Source of the DNA: Chitinophaga pinensis
GTDB taxonomy: Bacteria; Bacteroidota; Bacteroidia; Chitinophagales; Chitinophagaceae
Length of the DNA: 64,000 nt
Assembly (NCBI GenBank): GCA_945876095.1
Contig: CAMCMP010000019.1
Location: 1-64,000 of the forward strand
Direction: 5' to 3'
A model generated the notes under the pieces. The model ran no database searches. It had not been told where the DNA came from and saw only the letters and a program-made list of their open reading frames with translations. A program made the translations under genes and the position numbers. Each line of letters opens with the position of its first letter. The first letter of the stretch is position 1. Below are positions 46,225-54,194 of the stretch, in pieces.

Positions 46225-46935
46225 ATGATCAAATTTGCAAGAGAAATTAAATACCGATTATTTAGCTATTTGGAAAGCCTACGTTATAGTGGGAAGGATA
46301 ATCGGGAGACCTTTCAGAAAATCTATCAAAATAGACTTTGGGGAGATAGTTCACAGCAATTTTATTCAGGCCCTGGTTCTCATGATGTAAAAGTGGTAGA
46401 TCCTTTTGTAAATACTGTGCTTTCTTTTTTGAAGTCATTACCCATTGCGCCCATTGTACTAGATCTAGGATGCGGCGATTTTAATGTGGGGAGTAAGTTA
46501 TTGGAAGCTTGCAAACTATACATTGCTTGTGATGTAGTGCCTGAGTTGATTGAACATAACAAGGTCAAATTTGCAAATAATTCCATCGATTTCCGTTGTG
46601 TTGATATTGTCAAAGACGAATTGCCAAAAGGTGAAGTAGTGATCATTCGTCAGGTACTTCAGCATTTGTCTAATGCCGATATCGCACTAGTCTTACCTAA
46701 ATTGGCTGCTTTTCAATACGTAATTATTACTGAGCATATACCCGTTGGCAACTTCGTTCCCAATTTAGACAAACCCTCTGGCCTTGGAATCCGAATGCAC
46801 AATGGTTTAAAAAAAGATAGTGGTGTGGTCATCACTGAGCCGCCCTTTCATTTCAAAGCTGCGAATGTCCAAACCCTTCAAACTACCATTTGTGAAGATC
46901 AAAGCCAACTGGTAACCTGGCTGTTTACGATTTGA
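46225..46935 (+). CDS. class I SAM-dependent methyltransferase
   Basis: This class I methyltransferase has the SAM motif VLDLGCGDFNVGSKLL near 86-100, ACDVVPELIE as the strand-2 acidic end, and a IIRQVLQHLS motif as strand 4. I prefer the ATG at 46225 over the TTG at 46198, since the extra N-terminal residues do not look conserved. It is divergently transcribed from the exopolysaccharide series, with only 75 bases between them. The substrate is unknown, and glycan modification is a guess from location. Confidence 0.72.
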   Translation: MIKFAREIKYRLFSYLESLRYSGKDNRETFQKIYQNRLWGDSSQQFYSGPGSHDVKVVDPFVNTVLSFLKSLPIAPIVLDLGCGDFNVGSKLLEACKLYIACDVVPELIEHNKVKFANNSIDFRCVDIVKDELPKGEVVIIRQVLQHLSNADIALVLPKLAAFQYVIITEHIPVGNFVPNLDKPSGLGIRMHNGLKKDSGVVITEPPFHFKAANVQTLQTTICEDQSQLVTWLFTI

Positions 46936-46974
46936 TGTTTCGGAGGCTAAATTCTAGATTGGTTTTGAAAGCGT

Positions 46975-47215
46975 CTAAACTCGAATTCAAAATAACAAAT
47001 GAGCATAATACTCGCCTAAACTTCTAAACCCGAATTAAAAACTCTCTCAACTCGAACGCCCCTCTAAACCCGATTATATAATCCCTAACAAATTTAATAC
47101 TCCCCTAAACCCGAATTTAAAAGAACAAATGAGTATAATGTTCGCCTAAACCCGAATTTAAAAGAACAAATGAGTATAATACTCGCCTAAACCCGAGTTC
47201 ACAAATACTCATCTT
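46975..47215 (+). repeat. 41-bp tandem repeat array A
   Basis: CTAAACCCGAATT-type units start at 46975, 47016, 47024, 47064, 47105, 47146 and 47187, mostly 41 bases apart, with one 8-base extra step. The conserved core is CTAAACCCGAATTTAAAAG, followed by ACAAATGAGTATAAT and a variable end. It fills nearly all of the 349-base gap before rfbB. The period is not a multiple of three and no frame looks coding. Confidence 0.85.
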
Positions 47216-47263
47216 TATAAATCAGCGCCCTCAACTTTATTTAATTTAATCGCAAAGGATTGA

Positions 47264-47271
47264 TATTTTTG
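47264..47271 (+). promoter_or_regulatory. candidate -7 element upstream of rfbB
   Basis: TATTTTTG matches TAnnTTTG and lies 14 bases before the rfbB ATG, which would give a very short leader. A clear -33 TTG is lacking, so confidence is limited. Confidence 0.4.
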
Positions 47272-47284
47272 CACTAATATAAAG

Positions 47285-48346
47285 ATGATAAAAATGCATT
47301 CTATTCTTGTTACCGGCGGTGCTGGATTTATAGGTTCTCATTTAACTAGGTTATTTGTAACCAAGTACCCGCAATACAAAATTGTAAATATCGACAAGCT
47401 TACCTATGCGGGTAATCTTGAAAACTTACAAGACATTGAAACTGCTCCCAACTACCAATTTGTAAAAGGAGATATCACTGATCTTGAGTTGCTTAAAAAA
47501 TTATTTGAAGAGCATCAGTTTACAGCCGTATTGCATTGCGCTGCTGAAAGTCATGTGGATAGATCCATCACCGATCCTCTTGCTTTTGTTACTACCAATG
47601 TAATGGGTACTGGTGCTTTATTACAGACCGCTAAGGAATACTGGAAAAATGATTTTACTAATAAAATATTCTACCATATTTCAACCGATGAGGTTTATGG
47701 TTCTCTTGGTGCCGAAGGTTTTTTTACTGAAGAAACTGCCTACGATCCACGCAGCCCTTATTCTGCTTCCAAAGCTTCTTCTGATCATTTGGTGCGGGCA
47801 TTTTTTCACACCTATCATTTGCCTGTAAAAATTTCTAACTGTAGCAATAACTATGGTCCTTATCACTTTCCGGAAAAATTAATACCCCTTTGCATCCATA
47901 ATATTATTAATAAAAAACCATTGCCTATTTATGGAAAGGGTGAAAATATAAGAGACTGGCTTTTTGCAGAAGATCATGTACGGGCAATTGATGTAATTTT
48001 TCACAATGGAAAAATTGGTGAGACCTATAATATTGGTGGACATAATGAATGGACCAATATTGACTTGGTAAAAGAGCTGTGCAAACAAATGGATAAAAAA
48101 TTAGGTCGCACAGAAGGTGAGTCGGCTGAGTTAATTACCTACGTTAAAGACCGTGCGGGCCATGACTTACGGTATGCCATAGACGCAACTAAATTAAAAA
48201 ATGAATTGGGTTGGTTGCCTTCTCTTCAATTTGAAGAAGGTATTTCCAAAACAATTGATTGGTATCTTGCTAATTCCGAATGGCTGAATCGGGTTACCAG
48301 TGGCGACTATCAGGGTTATTACGCGGAGCAGTATGTTGGGCGGTAG
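47285..48346 (+). CDS. rfbB: dTDP-glucose 4,6-dehydratase
   Basis: This 353-residue extended SDR matches RfbB, which converts dTDP-glucose to dTDP-4-keto-6-deoxyglucose. GGAGFIGSH at 11-19 binds NAD, STDEVYGSLG near 132 has the catalytic Thr-Asp-Glu, and PYSASKASSDHLVRA near 158 the Tyr-Lys pair. HCAAESHVDRSITDP and NCSNNYGPYHFPEKLIP are diagnostic of this enzyme. It stands alone between repeat arrays A and B. With RfbA downstream it supplies the substrate for the FdtA/FdtB pair at 11.9-14.1 kb. RfbC and RfbD are not seen. Confidence 0.93.
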   Translation: MIKMHSILVTGGAGFIGSHLTRLFVTKYPQYKIVNIDKLTYAGNLENLQDIETAPNYQFVKGDITDLELLKKLFEEHQFTAVLHCAAESHVDRSITDPLAFVTTNVMGTGALLQTAKEYWKNDFTNKIFYHISTDEVYGSLGAEGFFTEETAYDPRSPYSASKASSDHLVRAFFHTYHLPVKISNCSNNYGPYHFPEKLIPLCIHNIINKKPLPIYGKGENIRDWLFAEDHVRAIDVIFHNGKIGETYNIGGHNEWTNIDLVKELCKQMDKKLGRTEGESAELITYVKDRAGHDLRYAIDATKLKNELGWLPSLQFEEGISKTIDWYLANSEWLNRVTSGDYQGYYAEQYVGR

Positions 48347-48384
48347 GGTTTAGGCGAGTATTAGGGAGGTTCGTTCTTTTTAAC

Positions 48385-48875
48385 TCGGGTTTAGGCGAGT
48401 ATGATACTTTTTTGTGCTTTTGAACTCGGGTTTAGAGGAGCATTCGAGTTGAGAGAGTTTTTTAATTCGGGTTTAGAAGTTTAGGGGGCGTATTAGGTAG
48501 GTTTGTTCTTTTTAATTCGGGTTTAGGCGAGTATGATACTAGTTTGTCCTTTTAAACTCGGGTTTAGGCGAACATTATACTCATTTGTCCTTTTCGATAC
48601 GGGTTTAGAGGAGCGTTCGAGTTGAGAGAGATTTTATAATCGGGTTTAGGCGCTAATTATACTCATTTGATCTTTTAAATTCGGGTTTAGAGGAATCTTC
48701 GGATGGAAAGAGATTTTTAATTCGAGTTTAGGGGTTTAGGCGATTATTAAATTTGTTGGGGTATTTATAATCGGGTTTAGAGGAGCGTTCGAGTTGAGGG
48801 TCATTTTAAACCCGGGTTTAGAAGTTTAGGAGGGCGTTTGATTAGAGGGTTCTTTTCAATTCGGGTTTAGGGGTT
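48385..48875 (-). repeat. 41-bp tandem repeat array B (inverted)
   Basis: The same unit appears as its reverse complement (TCGGGTTTAG cores) at 48385, 48426, 48467, 48517, 48558, 48599, 48640, 48681, 48722, 48771, 48812 and 48861. Spacing is 41 bases with occasional 8-9 base extra steps containing GTTTAG. It also shares with array A a second unit type containing a TTCGAGTTGAGAGAG segment. It fills the 574-base gap after rfbB. Confidence 0.85.
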
Positions 48876-48920
48876 AGGTTTTTGTTAAAATACATTTGTT
48901 TTTTATTACATTTGAAACCT

Positions 48921-49277
48921 ATGAACTTGTACTCATTTGAAAAGTTGGAATGCTGGCAGCACGCTCGTAAACTGGCTGTCTGGACTTATCAGTCTACTTC
49001 CGATTTTCCAGAAAAAGAGAGATTTGGACTTGTCAGTCAAATGAGAAGGGCTGCTATTTCGGTGGCTTCCAATATTGCAGAAGGCACTTCTAGAAAAACA
49101 GCCAAAGATCAAGCACATTTTAGTACTATTGCATACGGAAGTGCTATTGAATTGTTGAATCAACTCATCATTACAAATGACCTTAATTATTTATCAAACC
49201 AACTATATCAGCAAGGAAGAGAATTATTAGAAAGACAAACCATTTTAATTTCAAAACTAAGAGCAACTCAAAAATAA
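48921..49277 (+). CDS. four-helix bundle protein (23S rRNA IVP family)
   Basis: This small protein of about 118 residues is of the four-helix bundle/IVP family (TIGR02436), with FEKLECWQHARKLAVWTY at the start, FPEKERFGLVSQMRRAAISV, and NIAEGTSRKTAKDQAHF. These are the hallmark segments. Such proteins are encoded in 23S rRNA intervening sequences of some bacteria and are also common as free-standing genes; some relatives (Avd) assist diversity-generating retroelements. No rRNA or reverse transcriptase gene is present here. I chose ATG 48921, since the frame upstream to 48882 lies in repeat-adjacent DNA. It is enclosed by arrays B and C. Confidence 0.82.
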   Translation: MNLYSFEKLECWQHARKLAVWTYQSTSDFPEKERFGLVSQMRRAAISVASNIAEGTSRKTAKDQAHFSTIAYGSAIELLNQLIITNDLNYLSNQLYQQGRELLERQTILISKLRATQK

Positions 49278-49355
49278 AGGGAACTAAAACGAATTAAAGG
49301 ATCTAAACTACACATCTAAACCCGAAATAAAACAACAAGGAATTACAATGCTAAT

Positions 49356-49785
49356 CTAAACCCGAATTTAAAAGAGCAAACAATCATAATGAACGTCTAA
49401 ACCCGAATTTAAAAGAGCAAACAAATTTAATACTCCCCTAAACCCGAATTTAAAAGAACAAACAAGTATAATACTCCCCTAAACCCGAATTTAAAAGAGC
49501 CAACAAGTATAATAAACGTCTAAACCCGAATTTAAAAGCACAAACAATAATTATTCGCGCCTAAACCAGAGTTTAAAAGAGCAAACAAGTATAATAAATG
49601 CCTTAAACCCGAATTGAAAAGGGTAAATGAGTATAATAAACGTCTAAACCCGAATTAAAAAGAACAAATAAGTATTATAAGCCTCTAAACCCGAGTTTAA
49701 AAGAACAAACAAATTTAATACTCCCCTAAACCCGATTTTAAAAGCACAAACTAGTATTATACTCGGCCTAAACCCATAAACTCTA
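49356..49785 (+). repeat. 41-bp tandem repeat array C
   Basis: Eleven units with CTAAACCCGAATTTAAAAG cores start at 49356, 49397, 49438, 49479, 49520, 49561, 49603, 49644, 49685, 49726 and 49768. The spacing is 41 bases except for two single-base insertions. It has the same orientation as array A. The array runs almost to the rfbA start, leaving few bases for a promoter. Units differ most in the 16-18 bases after ACAAA. Confidence 0.88.
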
Positions 49786-49798
49786 AATTATAAAAGAA

Positions 49799-50659
49799 AT
49801 GAAAGGTATCATCCTTGCAGGCGGATCTGGCACAAGACTTTATCCCATTACGATGGGAATCAGTAAGCAGTTGATGCCGATTTACGATAAGCCAATGATT
49901 TATTATCCGCTTAGTACTTTGATGCTGGCTGGAATAAAGGAAATATTAATTATCACTACACCCGATGACCAGTCGCAGTTCATGCGGCTATTGGGTGACG
50001 GGTCGCAGTGGGGCTGTAGTTTTTCTTATGCAAAGCAAGAAGTTCCTAATGGTCTTGCCCAGGCATTTGTGATAGGTGAAAAATTTATAGGCAATGATAG
50101 TGTGGCGTTGGTATTGGGAGATAATATATTTTACGGAAGTGGCTTTAGTAAATTATTGCAGCAGTCTGCCAATCCAGATGGGGCGGTGATTTTTGCCTAT
50201 CCAGTAAGTGATCCTGAGCGATATGGGGTGGTTGATTTTGATAGTAATCGCAATGCACTAAGTATTGAAGAAAAGCCGGTGCATCCTAAAAGTAATTTTG
50301 CTGTACCAGGTTTATATTTTTATGATAATGAGGTGGTGAATATTGCAAAGAATATTCCTCCGAGTCCGAGAGGGGAATATGAAATAACGGATGTAAACAG
50401 AATTTATCTAGAGAATAAAAAATTGAAAGTGGGTGTATTGGATAGGGGTTTTGCTTGGTTGGATACGGGTACTTTCGAATCTCTCAATGATGCGAGTGAA
50501 TATGTGAGAGTGATAGAGAAAAGGCAGGGGTTAAAAATTGGCTGTCCGGAAGAAATAGCATGGAGAATGGGTTTCATTACCAAGGCAGAGCTGCAGGTGC
50601 TCGCAGAAAATTTGCGTAAAAGTGGTTATGGTGAATATTTGTTGCGTATCTCAAAGTAG
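49799..50659 (+). CDS. rfbA: glucose-1-phosphate thymidylyltransferase
   Basis: This 286-residue nucleotidyltransferase matches RfbA/RmlA, which forms dTDP-glucose from glucose-1-phosphate and d[23 protein letters not shown] at 8-27 is the nucleotide-binding signature. [26 protein letters not shown] near 108 and [13 protein letters not shown] near 220 are all diagnostic. The start is ATG at 49799. It lies directly after repeat array C and before a weak terminator-like hairpin. It works with RfbB encoded 1.5 kb upstream. Confidence 0.94.
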   Translation: MKGIILAGGSGTRLYPITMGISKQLMPIYDKPMIYYPLSTLMLAGIKEILIITTPDDQSQFMRLLGDGSQWGCSFSYAKQEVPNGLAQAFVIGEKFIGNDSVALVLGDNIFYGSGFSKLLQQSANPDGAVIFAYPVSDPERYGVVDFDSNRNALSIEEKPVHPKSNFAVPGLYFYDNEVVNIAKNIPPSPRGEYEITDVNRIYLENKKLKVGVLDRGFAWLDTGTFESLNDASEYVRVIEKRQGLKIGCPEEIAWRMGFITKAELQVLAENLRKSGYGEYLLRISK

Positions 50660-50700
50660 ATAAAGTGTTAAATAAATTTTTGAAATAATTTAATATTATT

Positions 50701-50723
50701 CCGGTCTAAAAAGCCGGTTTTTA
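50701..50723 (+). terminator. possible rho-independent terminator after rfbA
   Basis: CCGG at 50701-50704 can pair with CCGG at 50714-50717, and a run of T follows. The stem is only 4 bp, so the call is weak. Confidence 0.4.
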
Positions 50724-50855
50724 TATTAAAAAATACTTTAGCTAGAGTCTTTTTTAACCTAAAAAACTATTTCTGTTAAATAATTTTAACATTTTTATTT
50801 ATAATTTTAAACAAAAATTGAAAAATCTTGTAATAGTAAAATAATTTTAAGCCCA

Positions 50856-51734
50856 ATGGACTATTTTACTATAAAAGATCTTGAAAAATTATCAGGTATC
50901 AAAGCTCATACGATTCGTATTTGGGAGCAGCGGTATGAATTTTTGAAGCCCAAAAGAACGGATACAAATATTAGGTGCTATACCAATGAGGATTTAAAAA
51001 GGGTTTTAAATATTGCTTTCCTTAATAAATATGGGTTCAAAATTTCTCACATTGATAAGATGAATGAGGAGGAGCGAGAGAAAAAAATACTTTCTTTGAG
51101 CGACCAAAAAGCCCAGTATGAGAGGGTTGTAAATGATTTGGTGAAATTTATGATTGATGTAGAAGTGGAAAGGATCGAAGAGGTTTTAGAAAATCAAATC
51201 CACTTAACAGGAGTTGAGGAAATGATTACCAAGATTATATTTCCTTTCATGGAAAAAATAGGTATTCTTTGGGTAACCAATCATATCAACCCTGCTCAAG
51301 AACATTTAGTAAGTAATTTAATAAGGCAAAAGCTAATTGTGGCAATAGATAAAGTAGTAAGTGATGTGAAGATTGATAAATCAGTTCTGCTATTTTTACC
51401 TGAAGGTGAATTTCATGAGTTAGGTCTTCTTTTTGTATGTTATTTATTGAAAAGGAAGGGTATTTACACCATCTACTTGGGATCCAATATGCCCCTAAAA
51501 GATGTACAATACCTTGTAAATTTAAAAAAGCCAAACTACGTATACACCCATCTGACCTCAGTAGGAAAAAATTTCAGTTTTGATAAATTTTTATCGGAAA
51601 TCAACAAGCGATTTATCAATACACCCATCGTTCTTTCTGGTTTATTGGCTAATAATTACGAAAAAAAGATTCCTCAGCATATACAGTTTAAAAAATCTCT
51701 TGCCGAAGTGATGGATTTTGTAGAAAAGCTTTGA
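50856..51734 (+). CDS. carH: CarH-like B12-dependent MerR family photoreceptor repressor
   Basis: This 292-residue regulator has an N-terminal MerR DNA-binding domain (FTIKDLEKLSGIKAHTIRIWEQR at 4-26), a helical bundle (about 90-165), and a cobalamin-binding Rossmann domain (175-292). The light-sensing W-x9-EH motif is present as W139 to E149-H150. The lower-ligand motif ExHxxG is E185-F-H187-E-L-G190. CarH proteins bind adenosylcobalamin in the dark, tetramerise on operator DNA and release it in light. The residue after W139 is Val where Thermus CarH has a His (from memory). It heads the carotenoid cluster, whose ECF gene is the probable target. Confidence 0.85.
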   Translation: MDYFTIKDLEKLSGIKAHTIRIWEQRYEFLKPKRTDTNIRCYTNEDLKRVLNIAFLNKYGFKISHIDKMNEEEREKKILSLSDQKAQYERVVNDLVKFMIDVEVERIEEVLENQIHLTGVEEMITKIIFPFMEKIGILWVTNHINPAQEHLVSNLIRQKLIVAIDKVVSDVKIDKSVLLFLPEGEFHELGLLFVCYLLKRKGIYTIYLGSNMPLKDVQYLVNLKKPNYVYTHLTSVGKNFSFDKFLSEINKRFINTPIVLSGLLANNYEKKIPQHIQFKKSLAEVMDFVEKL

Positions 51735-51920
51735 TTTATATGCTTTAAACATCCTACTCCTAATTTCCATAATAATCCAATATTGACTAAAAATGGGTCA
51801 TTTTATGGTAAAAAAGCCCTTTTTTTGCTAAAAAATGGGGTAAAATCGACTTTTTATTAAATTCATCAGTCTTCTTAAAATCCGTTTAATGAATTATTAT
51901 GTTTAATTTATTACTATATA

Positions 51921-51960
51921 GATCTAAACAAAAGTTTGGTTAGCTAGATCAGTTTGTTTA
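51921..51960 (+). promoter_or_regulatory. inverted-repeat-rich candidate operator upstream of the ECF sigma gene
   Basis: Nested inverted repeats cluster here: GATCTA (51921-51926) with TAGATC (51945-51950), TAAACAAA (51925-51932) with TTTGTTTA (51953-51960), and AAAC-AAAA-GTTT (51926-51937). They overlap the candidate promoter. The string TAAACAAAAGTT resembles TAAACAAAAATT at 50808-50819, upstream of carH itself. CarH binding is inferred. Confidence 0.45.
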
Positions 51961-51966
51961 ACTTTA
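51936..51966 (+). promoter_or_regulatory. candidate promoter of the ECF sigma gene
   Basis: TTG at 51936-51938 and TAACTTTA at 51959-51966 lie 20 bases apart, one mismatch from the Bacteroidota TTG/TAnnTTTG pattern. Transcription would start some 20 bases before the ATG at 51993. The inverted repeats at 51921-51960 cover this promoter. Confidence 0.45.
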
Positions 51967-51992
51967 CGGTATTATAAATTAAACAAATCGAT

Positions 51993-52493
51993 ATGTCGAC
52001 TGTCGAATTCAATGAATTGTTATTGACTAATACCGAGTTTTTAAAGCCTTTTGCAGTTACATTAACAAGAGATAATGAAGTAGCAAAAGACCTTTTGCAA
52101 GAAACTATGTACCGTGCGTTAGTGAATAAAGAAAAGTACAATGTGGGAACCAATATTAATGCATGGTTGTATACCATTATGCGTAATATTTTCATTAATA
52201 ACTACCGTCGCAAATCCAAGCAAAGCACTATTTTTGACAATAGCCCCAATGATTTTTTATTAAATTACAATCAAGTTACTACCGCTAATTCAGCTGAAGG
52301 TTCATTAAAAATGAAGGATATGGAATATGCTATTCATAAGCTTCCTGAGATATTTAGAAATCCTTTTGTGCTTTATTTTGAAGGATATAAGTATCATGAA
52401 ATTGCAGATTTATTGAAAGAGCCTTTGGGTACTATAAAAAGTAGAATTCACTTTGCAAGAAAAATTTTGAGAACACAGCTCAGTCGTTATTAA
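51993..52493 (+). CDS. ECF-type RNA polymerase sigma factor
   Basis: This 166-residue sigma-70 family protein has region 2 (about 10-77, with DLLQETMYRALVNKEKY and WLYTIMRNIFINNYRR) and region 4 (about 108-160, with LPEIFRNPFVLYFEGYKYHE and GTIKSRIHFARK). No anti-sigma gene is adjacent. Placed between the CarH-like repressor and crtI, it probably activates the carotenoid genes once CarH releases its promoter in the light. This is the known logic of CarH/CarQ- and LitR-type circuits, but here it is an inference from order. Confidence 0.87.
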   Translation: MSTVEFNELLLTNTEFLKPFAVTLTRDNEVAKDLLQETMYRALVNKEKYNVGTNINAWLYTIMRNIFINNYRRKSKQSTIFDNSPNDFLLNYNQVTTANSAEGSLKMKDMEYAIHKLPEIFRNPFVLYFEGYKYHEIADLLKEPLGTIKSRIHFARKILRTQLSRY

Positions 52494-52630
52494 TTCTTTG
52501 CAAGTAAGAAAATGCTGAAATGGCTTATTTAATAATTTTAAGTAACGCTGGTTTATAAAATAATTCCCGTTGTAAATTTTAAATAATCTAATTTTCAGAA
52601 AAACTATTCTTCATTTTCTTATTTTAAAAC

Positions 52631-54121
52631 TTGAAAAAAATTGTAATCATAGGAAGTGGATTTGCAGGGCTCTCTGCTGCATCATTCATGGCCAAGGCAG
52701 GTTGGGATGTAACTGTGTTGGAAAAAAATCCTACCACAGGAGGAAGAGCCAGCGTATTGTTAGCAGATGGATTTACATTTGATATGGGACCAAGCTGGTA
52801 TTGGATGCCTGAAGTTTTCGAAAGATTTTTTAATTGCTTTGGCAAAAAAGTAAGCGACTATTATCAGTTGCAGCGATTAGACCCCTCCTACAGAGTTTAC
52901 TGGCCCGATGACAGCATGGACATACCCGCTGATTACAATGAATTGAAAATACTGTTTGAAAAATTAGAACCTGGCTCTGGAGTATTACTAGATAAATTTA
53001 TGCAGGAAGCTGCATTCAAATATGAAGTAGGTATTAATAAGTTGGTTCATAAACCTGGACAGTCATTATTAGAATTTGCAGATTGGGAATTAGTTAAAGG
53101 AGTCCTTAAGTTAGATGTTTTTAATTCTATTAAACACCATGTAAGAAAGCATTTCAATCATCCTAAATTGCGTGAGTTGTTAGAATTCCCTGTATTGTTT
53201 CTTGGTGCTCTACCAAAGGATACACCAGCTTTGTATAGCCTGATGAATTATGCGGATATAAAATTAGGTACATGGTATCCAGAGGGGGGCATGTTTAAAA
53301 TTGTGGAAGCAATGACAAGTCTGGCAAAAGAACTAGGAGTAAAATTTTATTGCAATCATGAGGTTACAGAAATAAAAGTGGAGAATGGAATTGCAAAAAA
53401 TGTGTTGGCAAAAAATATTGACGCCCAATCATCTGTACAATCCTTTGATGCAGATGTAGTAATTGGTGGAGCAGATTATCATTTTATTGAAACCAAACTT
53501 TTGTTGCCACAATATCAATCTTATTCTGAGAAATACTGGAATAAAAGAGTAATGGCTCCAAGTTCTTTGCTATATTATGTAGGGTTGAATAAGAAAATAA
53601 GTGATGTATTGCATCATTCATTATTTTTTGATGTTAGTTTTGATTTACATGGAAAAGAAATTTACACCGATCCGAAATGGCCTTCTAGTCCTTTGTTTTA
53701 TGTATGTGCGCCTTCTGTAACTGATAACACAGTAGCTCCTGTAGGAGGTGAGAACTTATTTTTTCTCATACCAGTGGCGAGTGGCTTAGAAGGAGATACA
53801 GAAGAATTAAGAAATCAGTATTTTGATCAAATATTATCTCGTTTTGAAAATAGAACAGGCCAGCAAATAAAGGATTCAATAGTTTTCAAGAAATCCTTTT
53901 CAGTCAGTGATTTTAAAAATGATTACAATTCATTCAAAGGAAATGCATATGGTTTAGCAAATACCTTGATGCAAACAGCTGTTTTAAAACCTGGTCTGAG
54001 GAGTAAAAAAGTAAAAAATCTTTTTTATACAGGCCAATTGACAGTGCCGGGGCCGGGTGTACCACCTAGTTTGATAAGTGGAGAAGTGGTTTCAAGAGAA
54101 GTGGTAAAAAATTATGGTTAA
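52631..54121 (+). CDS. crtI: phytoene desaturase
   Basis: This 496-residue FAD-dependent carotenoid desaturase of the CrtI type introduces double bases of conjugation to turn phytoene into lycopene. GSGFAGLSAA at 8-17 is the FAD-binding loop, followed by VLEKNPTTGGRAS. The C-terminal FYTGQLTVPGPGVPPSLISG is the CrtI signature. The frame starts at TTG 52631 directly before KKIVIIGSG, so this rare start appears real. It is the first structural gene after the sigma factor. A 137-base leader probably holds its promoter. Confidence 0.92.
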   Translation: MKKIVIIGSGFAGLSAASFMAKAGWDVTVLEKNPTTGGRASVLLADGFTFDMGPSWYWMPEVFERFFNCFGKKVSDYYQLQRLDPSYRVYWPDDSMDIPADYNELKILFEKLEPGSGVLLDKFMQEAAFKYEVGINKLVHKPGQSLLEFADWELVKGVLKLDVFNSIKHHVRKHFNHPKLRELLEFPVLFLGALPKDTPALYSLMNYADIKLGTWYPEGGMFKIVEAMTSLAKELGVKFYCNHEVTEIKVENGIAKNVLAKNIDAQSSVQSFDADVVIGGADYHFIETKLLLPQYQSYSEKYWNKRVMAPSSLLYYVGLNKKISDVLHHSLFFDVSFDLHGKEIYTDPKWPSSPLFYVCAPSVTDNTVAPVGGENLFFLIPVASGLEGDTEELRNQYFDQILSRFENRTGQQIKDSIVFKKSFSVSDFKNDYNSFKGNAYGLANTLMQTAVLKPGLRSKKVKNLFYTGQLTVPGPGVPPSLISGEVVSREVVKNYG

Positions 54122-54194
54122 ATAGTATTTTTAAATAAAATCTTTAAATTTATGAGATTTTATTTTATAGTATTCTTTGTAAAAGTAAAAATAA

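Noticed and set aside
48921..49277. 23S rRNA intervening sequence
   Set aside because: The IVP-type protein is present, but no 23S rRNA sequence surrounds it; the flanks are 41-bp repeat arrays and rfb genes.
48921..49277. Avd subunit of a diversity-generating retroelement
   Set aside because: No reverse transcriptase, template repeat or variable repeat was found in the window.
46975..49785. CRISPR array from regular repeat spacing
   Set aside because: The whole 41-bp unit is repeated, including the parts between the conserved cores; the variable parts recur among units and are not unique spacers. No cas gene is present, and orientation flips between arrays.
46975..49785. TATAAT strings in the 41-bp units as promoters
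   Set aside because: The Bacteroidota primary sigma factor uses TAnnTTTG rather than TATAAT, and the strings occur in most units as part of a degenerate palindrome.
52494..52630. ECF-type promoter (TAACGC with a CGTTG box) in front of crtI
   Set aside because: The match rests on one site, and the sigma factor's consensus is unknown. I could not find the same pair upstream of another target in the window.
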